In this document: positions 17,916 to 26,519 of the stretch, piece by piece
Layout of the letters: each line of letters begins with the position of its first letter
Numbering within the stretch: the first letter of the stretch is position 1
Assembly (NCBI GenBank): GCA_903835065.1
Contig: CAILLO010000063.1
Location: forward strand, 21,186-85,185
Length of the DNA stretch: 64,000 nucleotides
From: an uncultured Eubacteriales bacterium
Lineage (GTDB): Bacteria; Bacillota; Clostridia; Saccharofermentanales; UBA5734
Direction of reading: 5' to 3'
Translations under genes and position numbers: made by a program
The notes under the pieces: model-generated
What the model saw: only the letters and a program-made list of their open reading frames with translations
Database searches by the model: none
Told to the model about the DNA's origin: nothing

Positions 17916-19094
17916 ATGCTCGATACCCTCCTGAACCGCTCCTGGGCCGAGGTCGACCTCGACGCGATCGCCGCAAACGCGCGCGCGATCCGCGCCCTCG
18001 TGCGCCGCGGCGCCGACGTGATGGGCGTCGTCAAGGCCGACGCCTACGGGCACGGCGTGGACCAGGTCGTCCCCGTGCTGCTCGCGAACGGCGTCTCCCG
18101 GCTCGCCGTGTCGATGCTCGACGAGGCGGTCCAGTTGCGCAATCAGGGTATCGAGGCCCCGATCCTCGTCCTCGGGTACACCGACCCGCGCCGCGCCGAG
18201 GAGATTCTTCGCCGTCGGGTCACCCAGACCGTCTTCAGCCTCGACCTCGCGCGGGCCCTGTCGGACGCCGCCGTCCGCCTCGGCACCGAGGTCCGCGTGC
18301 ACGTCAAGGTCGACACCGGCATGGGCCGCGTGGGCTTCCAGGCGGGCTTCGACGCGGTCAAGTCGGTGGTCGCGATCCATGCCCTGCCCAACGTGGTCGT
18401 CGAGGGCATGTACACCCACTTCGCCACCGCCGACGAACCGGACCCCGCCTTCACGCTGCAGCAGTTCGAGCGCTTCACGGGTATCGCCTCCGAACTCGGG
18501 CGCATCGGCGTCCACGTCCCGATCCTCCACGCATGCAACAGCGCCGCGCTGGCCCGCTTCCCGTCGATGCACCTCGACGTCGTCCGCCCCGGCCTCGCGC
18601 TGTACGGCATCGCCCCGAAGGACTGCCCGGGCTTCGGTCCCGGCGGCCTCGGGCTCCGGCCCGCCCTCTCCCTCAAGTCGAACCTGATCCTCGTGAAGGA
18701 TATCGAACCCGGCGCGTCGGTCAGCTACGGCCGTCGCTTCGTCGCCGCCCGCCCCTCTCGCATCGGCACGATCCCGATCGGCTACGCCGACGGCTATTCG
18801 CGCTCGCTCGGCGGTCGCGCCGACGTCCTGGTCGGCGGCCGGCGCGCCCCGATCGTGGGCCGGATCTGCATGGACTCCTGCATGGCCGACCTGACCGACC
18901 TGCCGGGCAGTGCCGCGACGGGCGACGAGGTCGTCCTGGTCGGCCGCCAGGGCGGGGAGGAGATCACCGCCGACGAAATCGCCGACCGCATGGGCACGAT
19001 CTCCTACGAAGTCGTCTGCCTCGCCGGGAAGCGCGTCCCGCGCGCCTACTTCGAGAAAGGGGAGCTCCGGAGCATCCGCAACCAGCTCGTCTGA
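17916..19094 (+). CDS. alr: Alanine racemase
   Basis: A 392-residue PLP enzyme that makes D-alanine for peptidoglycan. The PLP lysine is K40 in VVKADAYGHG and the second catalytic base is Y271 in SVSYGRRF. The central GRVGF and C-terminal GRICMDSCMADLT and GTISYEVVC blocks are intact. ATG follows GAGAGGAG. The nnr-alr order is common in bacteria. Downstream is a 120-bp gap containing the promoter for the riboswitch-controlled transport operon. Confidence 0.96.
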   Translation: MLDTLLNRSWAEVDLDAIAANARAIRALVRRGADVMGVVKADAYGHGVDQVVPVLLANGVSRLAVSMLDEAVQLRNQGIEAPILVLGYTDPRRAEEILRRRVTQTVFSLDLARALSDAAVRLGTEVRVHVKVDTGMGRVGFQAGFDAVKSVVAIHALPNVVVEGMYTHFATADEPDPAFTLQQFERFTGIASELGRIGVHVPILHACNSAALARFPSMHLDVVRPGLALYGIAPKDCPGFGPGGLGLRPALSLKSNLILVKDIEPGASVSYGRRFVAARPSRIGTIPIGYADGYSRSLGGRADVLVGGRRAPIVGRICMDSCMADLTDLPGSAATGDEVVLVGRQGGEEITADEIADRMGTISYEVVCLAGKRVPRAYFEKGELRSIRNQLV

Positions 19095-19175
19095 AGGAAA
19101 GGTGAGCCGCCACGCTCCCGCCCGCAGCCGCCGTGATGCCCGACGCCCCCGGCTCTCCCTTTCCTTCCGGGTTTG

Positions 19176-19184
19176 TGCTATATT
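19176..19184 (+). promoter_or_regulatory. Extended -10 promoter of the riboflavin-transporter operon
   Basis: TGCTATATT is an extended -10 element about 30 bp upstream of the FMN riboswitch. No good -35 is visible. It places the transcript start near 19191. Confidence 0.5.
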
Positions 19185-19214
19185 CGAGCCAGACCATCGC
19201 ACCTACCAATTGCA

Positions 19215-19371
19215 TAGGACTCCGGGGCAGGGTGGAATTCCCGACCGGCGGTGAAGCGGACCTTCGGGTCCGACAAGCCCGCGAGCCGCAAGGCAGACAA
19301 GGTTAGAATCCTTGGCCGACTGTAGAGGGACCGTTTTCGACGGGACCGAAAGTCAGGATGGAAGGAGTGGT
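19215..19371 (+). promoter_or_regulatory. FMN riboswitch (RFN element)
   Basis: The conserved RFN core is present in order: GGGGCAGGGTGGAATTCCC, GACCGGCGGT, then AGCCCGCGAGC, GGTTAGAATCC, CCGACTGTAGAG, and GTCAGGATGGAAGGAG. The closing P1 helix pairs ACTCC (19219-19223) with GGAGT (19364-19368). FMN binding normally switches off riboflavin uptake or synthesis genes, and ribU lies 153 bp downstream after a terminator hairpin. Confidence 0.95.
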
Positions 19372-19428
19372 TTCCGGTCCTCCGCGCGTTCCTGCGCGGC
19401 AGATCCGCCGGACCCCCACGCACCATCG

Positions 19429-19459
19429 AAGAGGCCGCCCCGGAACGGGCGGCCTCTTT
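19429..19459 (+). terminator. Riboswitch-controlled terminator ahead of ribU
   Basis: A 12-bp stem, AAGAGGCCGCCC and GGGCGGCCTCTT, with loop CGGAAC is followed by a short T run. It sits between the FMN riboswitch and ribU, so control is probably by transcription attenuation: with FMN bound, RNA polymerase stops here. Confidence 0.85.
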
Positions 19460-19523
19460 CCGTCCCCCCGGCATCGGCCGGAGGAGGGAAGGGGGGCGCC
19501 GGGACCGAAAGGATGGACCGGAC

Positions 19524-20150
19524 ATGGAGAAGAACCGGCAGAGTATCCAGAAGATCACGCGCGTGGGCGTGCTGGCCGCGATGGCCATCGTGCTCAGCTT
19601 CCTCGAGAGCAGCCTCGTGATCCCCGTGATCCCCCTCTTCCCGAATTTCCTCAAGCTCGATATCGGCGACATGCCCGCGCTGCTCGGCGCCTTCGCGTTC
19701 GGACCGCTCGTCGGCGTCTTCATCGAAGTCGTGAAGAACGCGGTGCACCTGATCGGGACGCAGACCGCCGGCGTCGGCGAACTCGCCAACGCGGTGATCG
19801 GATCCTCGTTCGTCGTCACGGCCGGACTGCTCTATCGGCTGCACAAGACCCGCGGCGCGGCATACCTGGGGATGGCCCTCGGCTCGGTCGTCATGACCGC
19901 CGTCGCCTGCGCGGCCAACTATTACGTCCTGCTGCCCCTCTACATCAACGTCCTGCACTTTCCGCTCGCAGCGATCGTCGGCCTCGCGAACGCAGCCGGC
20001 AACCTCCTCGTGAAGGACATGCCGACCCTGATCCTTTACGTCTTCGTGCCTTTCAATCTCGTCAAGGGTCTGCTAGTATCGGTGCTGACGGGACTCGTCT
20101 ACAAGCGCGTCAGCCCCCTGCTGCACGGGGTCCGCGCCGGCGGCGGGTAG
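19524..20150 (+). CDS. ribU: Riboflavin ECF transporter substrate-binding subunit
   Basis: A 208-residue integral membrane S component with six predicted helices. The RibU-type features are the opening TRVGVLAAMAIVLSFLE, the FPNFLKLDIGDMPALLGAFAFGP block and the VEVVKN-like FIEVVKNAVHL segment. It binds riboflavin outside and is energised by a shared ECF module. That module (fused ATPase plus EcfT) is encoded at 53.2-55.8 kb in this window. The upstream FMN riboswitch fixes the substrate with good confidence. ATG lies 8 bases after GGAC-type purines; the ribosome binding site is weak (AAAGGATGG upstream). Confidence 0.93.
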   Translation: MEKNRQSIQKITRVGVLAAMAIVLSFLESSLVIPVIPLFPNFLKLDIGDMPALLGAFAFGPLVGVFIEVVKNAVHLIGTQTAGVGELANAVIGSSFVVTAGLLYRLHKTRGAAYLGMALGSVVMTAVACAANYYVLLPLYINVLHFPLAAIVGLANAAGNLLVKDMPTLILYVFVPFNLVKGLLVSVLTGLVYKRVSPLLHGVRAGGG

Positions 20151-20181
20151 GCCTCCGGCGATCCGGGGGCAAGGAGGAAGC

Positions 20182-20610
20182 ATGGACCGGGCGCCCGCGG
20201 CGATGTCGAAGGGAAGACGCTTCGCGGCGCTCGCGCTGCCGCTCTCGCTTCTCACGCTCCTCGTCGGATTCGAGCTCCTGAAGTCGCTTCCGACGGGAAT
20301 CGGCTACGTCTGCCCTCTCTACGCCACGACCGGCCTCTACTGCGCGACGTGCGGCGCGACCCGCGCGACCTTCGCGCTGCTCCACGGCGACTTTCGCGCC
20401 GCCTTCGGATTCAACCCCCTCTACGTCGTCTCGCTGCCCGCGCTCGCCTACGCCGCCGTCGCCGGCTGGCTGCGCCTCCTCCCGGTCCGCTTCCGCCTGC
20501 CCCTGCCCCGGTTCGGAATGCGGGCCCTGACGGTCCTGCTCGTCGTCCTGCTGGTCTACACCGTGCTGCGCAACCTGCCCTGGCCCGCCTTCTCCTGGCT
20601 CGCCCCCTGA
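20182..20610 (+). CDS. DUF2752 membrane protein (first copy)
   Basis: A 142-residue protein with three predicted membrane helices and the DUF2752 signature CPLYATTGLYCATCGATRA followed by LLHGDFRAAFGFNPLYV. The family function is unknown; the conserved cysteine pair (YC.TCG) could bind metal or form a disulfide. ATG follows CAAGGAGG, 31 bp after ribU, so it may share the riboswitch-controlled transcript. A second copy lies two genes downstream. Confidence 0.85.
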   Translation: MDRAPAAMSKGRRFAALALPLSLLTLLVGFELLKSLPTGIGYVCPLYATTGLYCATCGATRATFALLHGDFRAAFGFNPLYVVSLPALAYAAVAGWLRLLPVRFRLPLPRFGMRALTVLLVVLLVYTVLRNLPWPAFSWLAP

Positions 20611-20623
20611 AAGGAGCCCCTCC

Positions 20624-20878
20624 ATGACCGACCGCATCGCGAACCGAATCGGCATCGGACTTTCCGTCCTGGTGATCGCCCTGATCCTGCTGGGCTCGGT
20701 CGCGAGCCTCCTCGGATTCGTCTCGCTCGGAATCCTCGCCGTCTCCGCCGCCCGCCCCGACATCCTGCCGTCCGCCCTCGCCCGGAAGCGCACGCGCCTC
20801 GTGCTGATCGTCGCGGCCGCGATGTTCCTCGTCGAAGTGATCGCGACCGGCGTCCTCAAGGGGCAGGGAATCCTGTAG
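20624..20878 (+). CDS. Small two-helix membrane protein
   Basis: An 84-residue protein with a hydrophobic segment at about residues 10-40 (GLSVLVIALILLGSVASLLG) and another at about 60-80, separated by a basic loop (ALARKRTR). No family is recognised. ATG follows AAAGGAG, 14 bp after the first DUF2752 gene, and its stop codon directly abuts the second DUF2752 gene. The tight packing suggests the three form a unit. Confidence 0.65.
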   Translation: MTDRIANRIGIGLSVLVIALILLGSVASLLGFVSLGILAVSAARPDILPSALARKRTRLVLIVAAAMFLVEVIATGVLKGQGIL

Positions 20879-21319
20879 ATGCCCGCGACGCCCGCGCCGC
20901 GGCTCCGCGGACGCAGGTCCTTCCGCATCGCCTTCGGCGTCGCCGTCCCTGCGCTGGCAGCGGGCGCCCTCGCGCTCGTGTACGGCATCGACCCGGGTCG
21001 CCCGGGGCTGCCGACGCTGTGCCCCACGCGCCTGCTGACCGGCCTGTACTGCCCGGGCTGCGGCTCGACGCGGATGATCCACAGCCTGCTCCACCTGCGG
21101 TTCTTCGAGGCCTTCGACTTCAACCCGCTGATGTTCCTGCTGCTCCCGTTCCTGCTGTACGCGCTGCTGTCCGGATATCTCCGCGTCGTCGCAGGCCGGA
21201 CGGTCCTTCCCCTGCCGCGCACGCCGACCTGGGCCGCCGTCGTCCTGCTCGTGGTGGTCGTCGTCTTCACGGTGCTGCGCAATCTCCCTTACGCGCCCTT
21301 TTCCTTCCTTGCGCCCTAG
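20879..21319 (+). CDS. DUF2752 membrane protein (second copy)
   Basis: A 146-residue paralogue of the protein two genes upstream. It has the motif CPTRLLTGLYCPGCGSTRM followed by LLHLRFFEAFDFNPLMF, and three or four helices. Its ATG starts at the base after the previous stop, so translation is probably coupled. The C-termini of the two copies end alike (VLRNLP-A-FS-LAP), pointing to local duplication. Confidence 0.85.
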   Translation: MPATPAPRLRGRRSFRIAFGVAVPALAAGALALVYGIDPGRPGLPTLCPTRLLTGLYCPGCGSTRMIHSLLHLRFFEAFDFNPLMFLLLPFLLYALLSGYLRVVAGRTVLPLPRTPTWAAVVLLVVVVVFTVLRNLPYAPFSFLAP

Positions 21320-21340
21320 GTGACGGAATCCCCGCGCCCC

Positions 21341-21369
21341 TTGACGCCGCGACCAAGGAGAAATAGACT
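21341..21369 (+). promoter_or_regulatory. Promoter of the zinc-ribbon/CD225 gene
   Basis: TTGACG and TAGACT are separated by 17 bp, about 66 bp upstream of the ATG. The inverted repeat GGAACC and GGTTCC lies just downstream (21378-21391), in the leader. Confidence 0.7.
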
Positions 21370-21435
21370 CTTTCCAAGGAACCAGCGGTTCCCTTGCACA
21401 TAGAACCGGCGCGAGCAAAACAAGGAGGGAAAATC

Positions 21436-21873
21436 ATGAAATGCACTTCCTGTGGCAGTGAGATTCCGGATGGCGTGAAGTTCTGCCCCGCCTGCGGCGC
21501 GTCGCAGCCCGAAGCCCCCGCCGCCGCTCCGGTCGCACCTCCCGCGCAGCCCCAGTACTCCTACCAGGCTCCCGCCGCCGCCCCGGCGCCCGTCGTCGCG
21601 AAACCCAAGACGACCGGCATGATCGTCTTCTCGATCGTCAACATGCTCTGCTGTGGCGGACTCTTCGGCCTGATCGCCCTGATCTTCTCGATCCTGGCCG
21701 GCAGCGCCGCCACGTTCGAGGATGGCAGGCAGAAGCTCAAGGTCGCGAAGATCCTGAACATCATCGGTGTGGTTCTCGGCGTCGTGATGTGGATCGTGAT
21801 TATCGCCATCTACGGCGTCGTGATCTTCACGGCGATCCGGACCGGCAACTGGAGCAACACCTCGGGATACTGA
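21436..21873 (+). CDS. Zinc-ribbon CD225-like membrane protein (first copy)
   Basis: A 145-residue protein. The N-terminal zinc ribbon has Cys3, Cys6, Cys17 and Cys20 (CTSCG, FCPACG). An Ala/Pro-rich linker (24-58) leads to two membrane helices of CD225/dispanin type, with IVNMLCCGGLFGLIALIFSI and a short KLKVAKILNIIG loop between them. ATG at 21436 follows AAGGAGGG; the upstream TTG is unlikely. Function is unknown; such proteins are common in Clostridia beside DUF4870 and DUF2752 genes. A second copy lies at 22504. Confidence 0.8.
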   Translation: MKCTSCGSEIPDGVKFCPACGASQPEAPAAAPVAPPAQPQYSYQAPAAAPAPVVAKPKTTGMIVFSIVNMLCCGGLFGLIALIFSILAGSAATFEDGRQKLKVAKILNIIGVVLGVVMWIVIIAIYGVVIFTAIRTGNWSNTSGY

Positions 21874-21946
21874 ATCCGGACCTCCCATTTCCGACGAATC
21901 GACCTTGAAGCAGGCGGATCCGCAGGACACGAAAGGAGACTCCCCC

Positions 21947-22303
21947 ATGGAACTGAACAAGCCGGTCGAAGTAGGAAAATCCGAACTCGGTGGCCTCACG
22001 GGCGACGTCGTCGCTCTCCTTTGTTACCTGTTCGCCCCGATTGCAGGCCTGATCTTCTTCTTCACCGAGAAGGAGAACGACTTCGTCAGATTCGCCGCGA
22101 TGCAGAGCATCATTTCCGGTGTCATCGCCATCATCCTCGGCAGCTTCACGTGCGGCATCGGCACACTCTTCATCTTCATCTTCGAAGTCATCGGCATCGT
22201 CAAGGCTCTCCAGAAGGAATACTACAAGATGCCCCTGATCGGCGGACTCGCCGAGCAGTGGTCCGCCAAGCCGGGCGCGACGCCTCCTCCGCCGGCCGCT
22301 TGA
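21947..22303 (+). CDS. DUF4870-like membrane protein
   Basis: A 118-residue protein with three predicted helices. The DUF4870/Tic20-like features are GDVVALLCYLFAPIAGLIFF, KENDFVRFAAMQSI and the final FIFEVIGIVKALQKEYYKMPLIGGLAEQW. Its role is unknown. ATG follows GAAAGGAG, and it lies between the two zinc-ribbon/CD225 genes. It ends before a strong terminator, so it closes the transcript started near 21376. Confidence 0.8.
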   Translation: MELNKPVEVGKSELGGLTGDVVALLCYLFAPIAGLIFFFTEKENDFVRFAAMQSIISGVIAIILGSFTCGIGTLFIFIFEVIGIVKALQKEYYKMPLIGGLAEQWSAKPGATPPPPAA

Positions 22304-22328
22304 CCCTCCGATTCCCGAAGTACGACCA

Positions 22329-22356
22329 GGAAAGCCGGCCGAAGTGCCGGCTTTCC
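22329..22356 (+). terminator. Terminator after the DUF4870-like gene
   Basis: A perfect 11-bp stem, GGAAAGCCGGC and GCCGGCTTTCC, with loop CGAAGT, 26 bp after the stop codon. Confidence 0.85.
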
Positions 22357-22397
22357 CCTGTTCCAGGCGACTCGCGCGCCAAAGGACCCGGCCCGTC

Positions 22398-22426
22398 TTG
22401 CGCGTCGGTCTCGCATCCAATAGACT
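22398..22426 (+). promoter_or_regulatory. Promoter of the second zinc-ribbon/CD225 gene
   Basis: TTGCGC and TAGACT are separated by 17 bp, 77 bp upstream of the ATG. The -10 is identical to that of the first copy, so the two may be co-controlled. Confidence 0.6.
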
Positions 22427-22503
22427 CGAAGCGGAAGGCGTCGGAGATGCGCCGATGCCCGCGGGTTCCATGCCGGATCCTTGAAGACACTGGAGGATGA
22501 ACG

Positions 22504-22887
22504 ATGTATTGCAGCCATTGTGCCGCCGAAGTGCTCGAGAACTCCAGTTTCTGCGTGGCCTGCGGGTCGCCGGTGCGGATCGGAATGTCGGCCCCCGTCG
22601 CGCAGCCAGGCCTGGCGCTGCCTTCCGCGACCGGCCAGATCGCCTTCTCGGTCATCAACATCGTGACGGGCGTCGGCGTCCTCTTCGGGGCCATCGCGCT
22701 CGTGTTCTCCATCCTGGGGAGCGAGGCGAAGAGCTGCGCCGATGCGGTCTCGAAACTGAAGACAGCGAAGATCCTCAACATCGTCGGCGTCAGCCTGACG
22801 GGGTTCTTCATCCTCTGCTACGTGGCCTTCTTCCTCGTCATGTTCGGGCTGATGGGATTCGGATTCCTGGCCGCGTCCGGAAGCTAG
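22504..22887 (+). CDS. Zinc-ribbon CD225-like membrane protein (second copy)
   Basis: A 127-residue paralogue of the gene at 21436. The zinc-ribbon cysteines are at the same residues (3, 6, 17, 20: CSHC, FCVAC), then a shorter linker, then two CD225-like helices (QIAFSVINIVTGVGVLFGAI and a second after KLKTAKILNIVGV). ATG follows GGAGG. It ends four bases before the convergent stop of the arg-operon GNAT gene. Confidence 0.78.
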   Translation: MYCSHCAAEVLENSSFCVACGSPVRIGMSAPVAQPGLALPSATGQIAFSVINIVTGVGVLFGAIALVFSILGSEAKSCADAVSKLKTAKILNIVGVSLTGFFILCYVAFFLVMFGLMGFGFLAASGS

Positions 22888-22890
22888 CCC

Positions 22891-23400
22891 TCACCCCGGG
22901 TAGCGCTTCTCCAGCCGGCCGCGCGGGTACCCCCGCGACGACTCCGACCCGGCGACCCGGAAGCCCCGGGCGCGATAGAAGCGGACCAGCGGGTCGTTCG
23001 ACAGGGCGGTGTGAAGACGGATCCGACGCAGCCCCCGCTCCGCCGCATACAGGTCGACGGCGTGCATGAGCGCGCCGCCCACGCCGATGCGCTGGACGTC
23101 GGGGGCGACCGCGAAGCGGCTCAGGTAGGCGATGTCCTTCGCAGGAAGGGTGGAGAGCCGCACGGTCCCGACCGGCTCGTGCCGGCCCTCGTGCCGGTAC
23201 TCGGCGACCAGGACGTCGTCCTCGCGGATGTGCCGCAGAACGTCGTCGACCGACTCCGACAGCGACTCGAGCGGGCCCGGGATCGCGGACGCCTCCGCAT
23301 ACAGGCGCATCGCGTCGCGGATCAGAGCGTGCAGCGCCGGGGCGTCTCCGGGGACCGCCCTGCGGACGAGGACGGGCGCCGCCGCGGGGAGGCCGCTCAT
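22891..23400 (-). CDS. GNAT acetyltransferase at the end of the arg operon, candidate N-acetylglutamate synthase
   Basis: A 169-residue GNAT-fold protein. The acetyl-CoA site is the motif ARFAVAPDVQRIGVGGALM-like stretch (SRFAVAPDVQRIGVGGAL), followed by the family's RLHTALSNDPLVRFYRARGF segment. Its ATG overlaps the argF stop (ATGA), so it is translationally coupled as the fifth gene of argC-B-D-F. No argJ or classical argA is in the operon, so it could make the N-acetylglutamate that ArgB needs. Sequence alone does not exclude another acceptor. Confidence 0.75.
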   Translation of the reverse strand: MSGLPAAAPVLVRRAVPGDAPALHALIRDAMRLYAEASAIPGPLESLSESVDDVLRHIREDDVLVAEYRHEGRHEPVGTVRLSTLPAKDIAYLSRFAVAPDVQRIGVGGALMHAVDLYAAERGLRRIRLHTALSNDPLVRFYRARGFRVAGSESSRGYPRGRLEKRYPG

Positions 23401-24320
23401 GCGCCGGCGAGGAGGGCGACGAGCACGGCCTTCTGGGCGTGCAGCCGGTTCTCGGCTTCGTCGAACACGACCGACTGCGGGCCGTCGATCACGTCGGCGT
23501 CGACCTCGTAGCCGCGGTAGGCGGGCAGGCAGTGCAGGAAGAGCGCGTCCGGCGCGGCCATCGCCATGCGGCGCACGTCCACGCGGTACGGCTCGAACAC
23601 GGCGAGGCGCTCGGCCTTCTCCTGTTCCTGTCCCATGCTGACCCAGGTGTCGGTGTAGACTACGTCCGCTCCGGCGACCGCCTCGTCCGGGTCGTCGGTC
23701 AGGACGACCCGCGAGCCGTGCTTCGCGGCGTCCGAGCGGGCCTCCTCGACGCAGCCGGGGTCGCAGGCGTAGCCGGCGGGTGTCGCGACGGCGATGTCCA
23801 TTCCGACCTTCGCGCAGCCGTGCAGCAGCGAGTTCGCCATGTTGTTGCCGTCGCCGAGATAGGCGAGCCGGAGCCCCTCGAGGCGCCCCTTGCGCTCCGC
23901 GACCGTCTGCAGGTCGGCGAGCACCTGGCACGGGTGTTGCAGGTCGGTCAGGCCGTTGATCACGGGGATGCTCCCGTAGCGGGCGAGGTCGAGGACGTCC
24001 TCGTGCCGGTAGGTGCGGATCATGATCGCGTCGAGGTAGCGGGACAGCGTGCGCGCCGTGTCCGCGACGGTCTCGCCGCGTCCGAGCTGGATGTCGGCGG
24101 AGGAGAGGAACAGCGCGTGTCCGCCGAGCTGGTACATGCCGGTCTCGAACGAGACGCGGGTGCGCGTCGAGGACTTGGTGAAGATCATGCCGAGGCTCTT
24201 CCCGGCGAGAAGCGGGTGGACGACGCCCGCCCTGCGCTCCCGCTTGAGCCGGTCGGCCAGCGAGAGCAGGTCGAGGACCTCGTCCCGGGTGCAGTCGAAC
24301 AGGCTGATGAAGTGCTTCAT
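23397..24320 (-). CDS. argF: Ornithine carbamoyltransferase
   Basis: A 307-residue transcarbamylase that makes citrulline from ornithine and carbamoyl phosphate. Carbamoyl-phosphate binding motifs are KSSTRTRVSFE and HPCQVLADLQT; the ornithine-binding SMGQE stretch and the catalytic HCLPAYRG are present. Its start lies two bases after the argD stop on the minus strand, so the genes are tightly coupled. Confidence 0.96.
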   Translation of the reverse strand: MKHFISLFDCTRDEVLDLLSLADRLKRERRAGVVHPLLAGKSLGMIFTKSSTRTRVSFETGMYQLGGHALFLSSADIQLGRGETVADTARTLSRYLDAIMIRTYRHEDVLDLARYGSIPVINGLTDLQHPCQVLADLQTVAERKGRLEGLRLAYLGDGNNMANSLLHGCAKVGMDIAVATPAGYACDPGCVEEARSDAAKHGSRVVLTDDPDEAVAGADVVYTDTWVSMGQEQEKAERLAVFEPYRVDVRRMAMAAPDALFLHCLPAYRGYEVDADVIDGPQSVVFDEAENRLHAQKAVLVALLAGA

Positions 24321-24322
24321 GG

Positions 24323-25549
24323 TCAGACCTCCGTCAGGGCCGCTTCGAGCGCATCGCAGAAGTCCCCGGCCTGGGCTTCCGACAGGATCAGGGGAGGGAG
24401 GATCCGGATCGTGGAGGTTCCGACCGAGTTGGCGAGCACGCCGCGCGCGAACAGCCGGTCGCGCACCGCGACGGCCTTCTCGCCGGCGATGCCGATACCG
24501 AGCATGAGGCCCGTCCCGCGGATCTCGTCGATCGCCCCGGTCGAGGCGGCGACGTGCTCGAGACGCTCCTTCAGGAACGCGCCGACAAAGGCGGCCTGGG
24601 CCACGAGCCCCCGCTCCTCGATCTCGTCGAGTACCGCGAGCGCCGCCGCGCAGACGAGCGGCCCGCCGCCGAAGGTACTGCCGTGGTCGCCGGGCGCGAA
24701 GCCCTTCGCGGCCTCTTCGCGCGCCAGGACGGCGCCGATCGGCACGCCGCCGCCGAGGCCCTTGGCGAGCGTGAAGACGTCGGGCTCGATGCCGTAGTGC
24801 TCGTAGGCGAACATCCGGCCGGTCCGGCCCATGCCGGTCTGCACCTCGTCGACTACCAGCAGCGCGCCGGTCCGCCGGCAGGCCGCGACGGCCGCGTCCA
24901 CGAATGCCTGGGTCGCGGGCCGCACGCCGCTTTCGCCCTGGACCAGCTCGAGCAGGACGGCGCAGGTGTCGCCGTCGACCTCCGCCTCCAGCGCCGCGAC
25001 GTCGTTGAATTCGACGTGCACGAAGCCGGGCGGCAGCGGGCGGAACGGAGCGCTGTACTTCTCGGTCCCGGTCGCCGTCGCGGTCGCGAGCGTCCGGCCG
25101 TGGAACGAGTGCTTCATCGAGACGATCTTCGCCCGCGGGGCGCCGAGCTTGTGGAAATAGCCCCGGGCGAGCTTGATCGCGCCCTCGTTGGCCTCGGCCC
25201 CGCTGTTGGCGAAGAAGACGCGGTCGGCGCAGGACATCTCCGTCAGGCGCTCCGCGAGCCGCGTCTGGCCGGGATTGTAGTACAGGTTCGAGCAGTGGAT
25301 CACGCGGGCGGCCTGTTCCGCGATCGCGGCGACCAGGCGCGCGTTGCCGTGTCCCAGCACGTTGACCGCGATGCCCCCGACCATGTCGAGGTAGCGGCGC
25401 CCGTCCGTCCCGAACACGTAGACCCCCTCGCCGCGCTCGACGCACAAGGGGATGCGGGTTCCGAACGTCTTCAGGTAATGCTTCGCGTCGGAGGCGATCA
25501 CGGCCTCGAGCTTCGCATCGGCCGCGGCTTCCTTGAAAATCCCTTCCAT
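24323..25549 (-). CDS. argD: Acetylornithine aminotransferase
   Basis: A 408-residue class-III PLP aminotransferase. It exchanges the amino group of glutamate onto N-acetylglutamate semialdehyde. Features are the YLDMVGGIAVNVLGH opening, HCSNLYYNPGQTRLAE, the VDEVQTGMGRTG motif and TLAKGLGGGVPIGA with the PLP lysine. ATG is preceded by AGGAGAG. It lies between argB and argF. Confidence 0.95.
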   Translation of the reverse strand: MEGIFKEAAADAKLEAVIASDAKHYLKTFGTRIPLCVERGEGVYVFGTDGRRYLDMVGGIAVNVLGHGNARLVAAIAEQAARVIHCSNLYYNPGQTRLAERLTEMSCADRVFFANSGAEANEGAIKLARGYFHKLGAPRAKIVSMKHSFHGRTLATATATGTEKYSAPFRPLPPGFVHVEFNDVAALEAEVDGDTCAVLLELVQGESGVRPATQAFVDAAVAACRRTGALLVVDEVQTGMGRTGRMFAYEHYGIEPDVFTLAKGLGGGVPIGAVLAREEAAKGFAPGDHGSTFGGGPLVCAAALAVLDEIEERGLVAQAAFVGAFLKERLEHVAASTGAIDEIRGTGLMLGIGIAGEKAVAVRDRLFARGVLANSVGTSTIRILPPLILSEAQAGDFCDALEAALTEV

Positions 25550-25592
25550 CGGTCTCTCCTTCCGTCCTGTGGCGTCCCTAGGACGCCCGCTT

Positions 25593-26510
25593 CTAAAGGA
25601 CCTCGCCCGTATGGTAGGGTCGTCGCTCCTTCATGATCATCGTGCCGATGCCCTTGTTCGTGAAGATCTCGAGCAGCAGGCAGTGGGGGATGCGGCCGTC
25701 GATGATGTGCGCCCGGCCGACGCCGCGCCGCACCGTGTCGAGGCAGCCGAGCACCTTCGGGATCATCCCGCCGGAGATCGCGCCGCTCGCGATCATCGCG
25801 CCGATCTCGTCCTCGGTCAGCACGGGGACGACGCGCTCGGAACCGTCCTCGGCCTTCGCCTTGACGCCCTCGACGTCGGTGAGGGTCATCAGCTTCTCGG
25901 CCTTCAGCGCCGCGGCGATCTCGCCCGCGACCGTGTCGGCGTTGATGTTGTAGCTCTCGCCGTCCGGCCCTACGCCGATCGGCGCGACGACGGGGATGTA
26001 TTCGTCGTTCGCGAGCATCGTGAGCACCTTCGTGTTGATCCGGACGATCTTCCCGACGAACCCGAGGTCCGCCGGCTTGCCGTCGCTGCCCTCCGTCAGG
26101 CGTTCGCACTCGATCAGGTTGCCGTCGATGCCGCAGATGCCGACCGCGTGCGCGCCCTTCTGGTTGAGCAGCGAGACGATCTCCTTGTTGGTCTTGCCGA
26201 CGAGGACCATCTGGGCGACCGACATCGTCTCGGCGTCGGTGACCCGCAAGCCGCCCCGGAACTCGCTCTTCACGCCCAGCCGGTCCAGCATCGCGTTGAT
26301 GTCGGGGCCGCCGCCGTGCACGACGACCGGGTTGATGCCGATGAACTTGAGCAGCGTGATGTCCTCCATGACGGAGTTCTTGAGCTGCCCGTCGATCATC
26401 GCGTTGCCGCCGTACTTGACCACGACGGTCTTGCCCGCGAGGCTCTGGATATAGGGGAGGGCCTCCACGAGGATGTTGGCCTTGCCGATCAGGGCCTGCA
26501 TGTCGTCCAT
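25593..26510 (-). CDS. argB: Acetylglutamate kinase
   Basis: A 305-residue amino-acid kinase that phosphorylates N-acetylglutamate. Motifs are [35 protein letters not shown] and the C-terminal [12 protein letters not shown]. The N-terminus has about 25 residues before the first strand ([21 protein letters not shown]), as in the arginine-inhibited hexameric kinases, so feedback inhibition by arginine is likely. It follows argC by 9 bp. Confidence 0.96.
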   Translation of the reverse strand: MDDMQALIGKANILVEALPYIQSLAGKTVVVKYGGNAMIDGQLKNSVMEDITLLKFIGINPVVVHGGGPDINAMLDRLGVKSEFRGGLRVTDAETMSVAQMVLVGKTNKEIVSLLNQKGAHAVGICGIDGNLIECERLTEGSDGKPADLGFVGKIVRINTKVLTMLANDEYIPVVAPIGVGPDGESYNINADTVAGEIAAALKAEKLMTLTDVEGVKAKAEDGSERVVPVLTEDEIGAMIASGAISGGMIPKVLGCLDTVRRGVGRAHIIDGRIPHCLLLEIFTNKGIGTMIMKERRPYHTGEVL

Positions 26511-26519
26511 GTCGTCCTC

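Noticed and set aside
19312..19620. A short open frame overlapping the FMN riboswitch
   Set aside because: It covers riboswitch and terminator sequence and the start of ribU in another frame; no ribosome binding site.
21378..21391. GGAACC/GGTTCC repeat as an operator of the zinc-ribbon gene
   Set aside because: The arms are only six bases and lie downstream of the promoter; it is as likely to be a leader hairpin.
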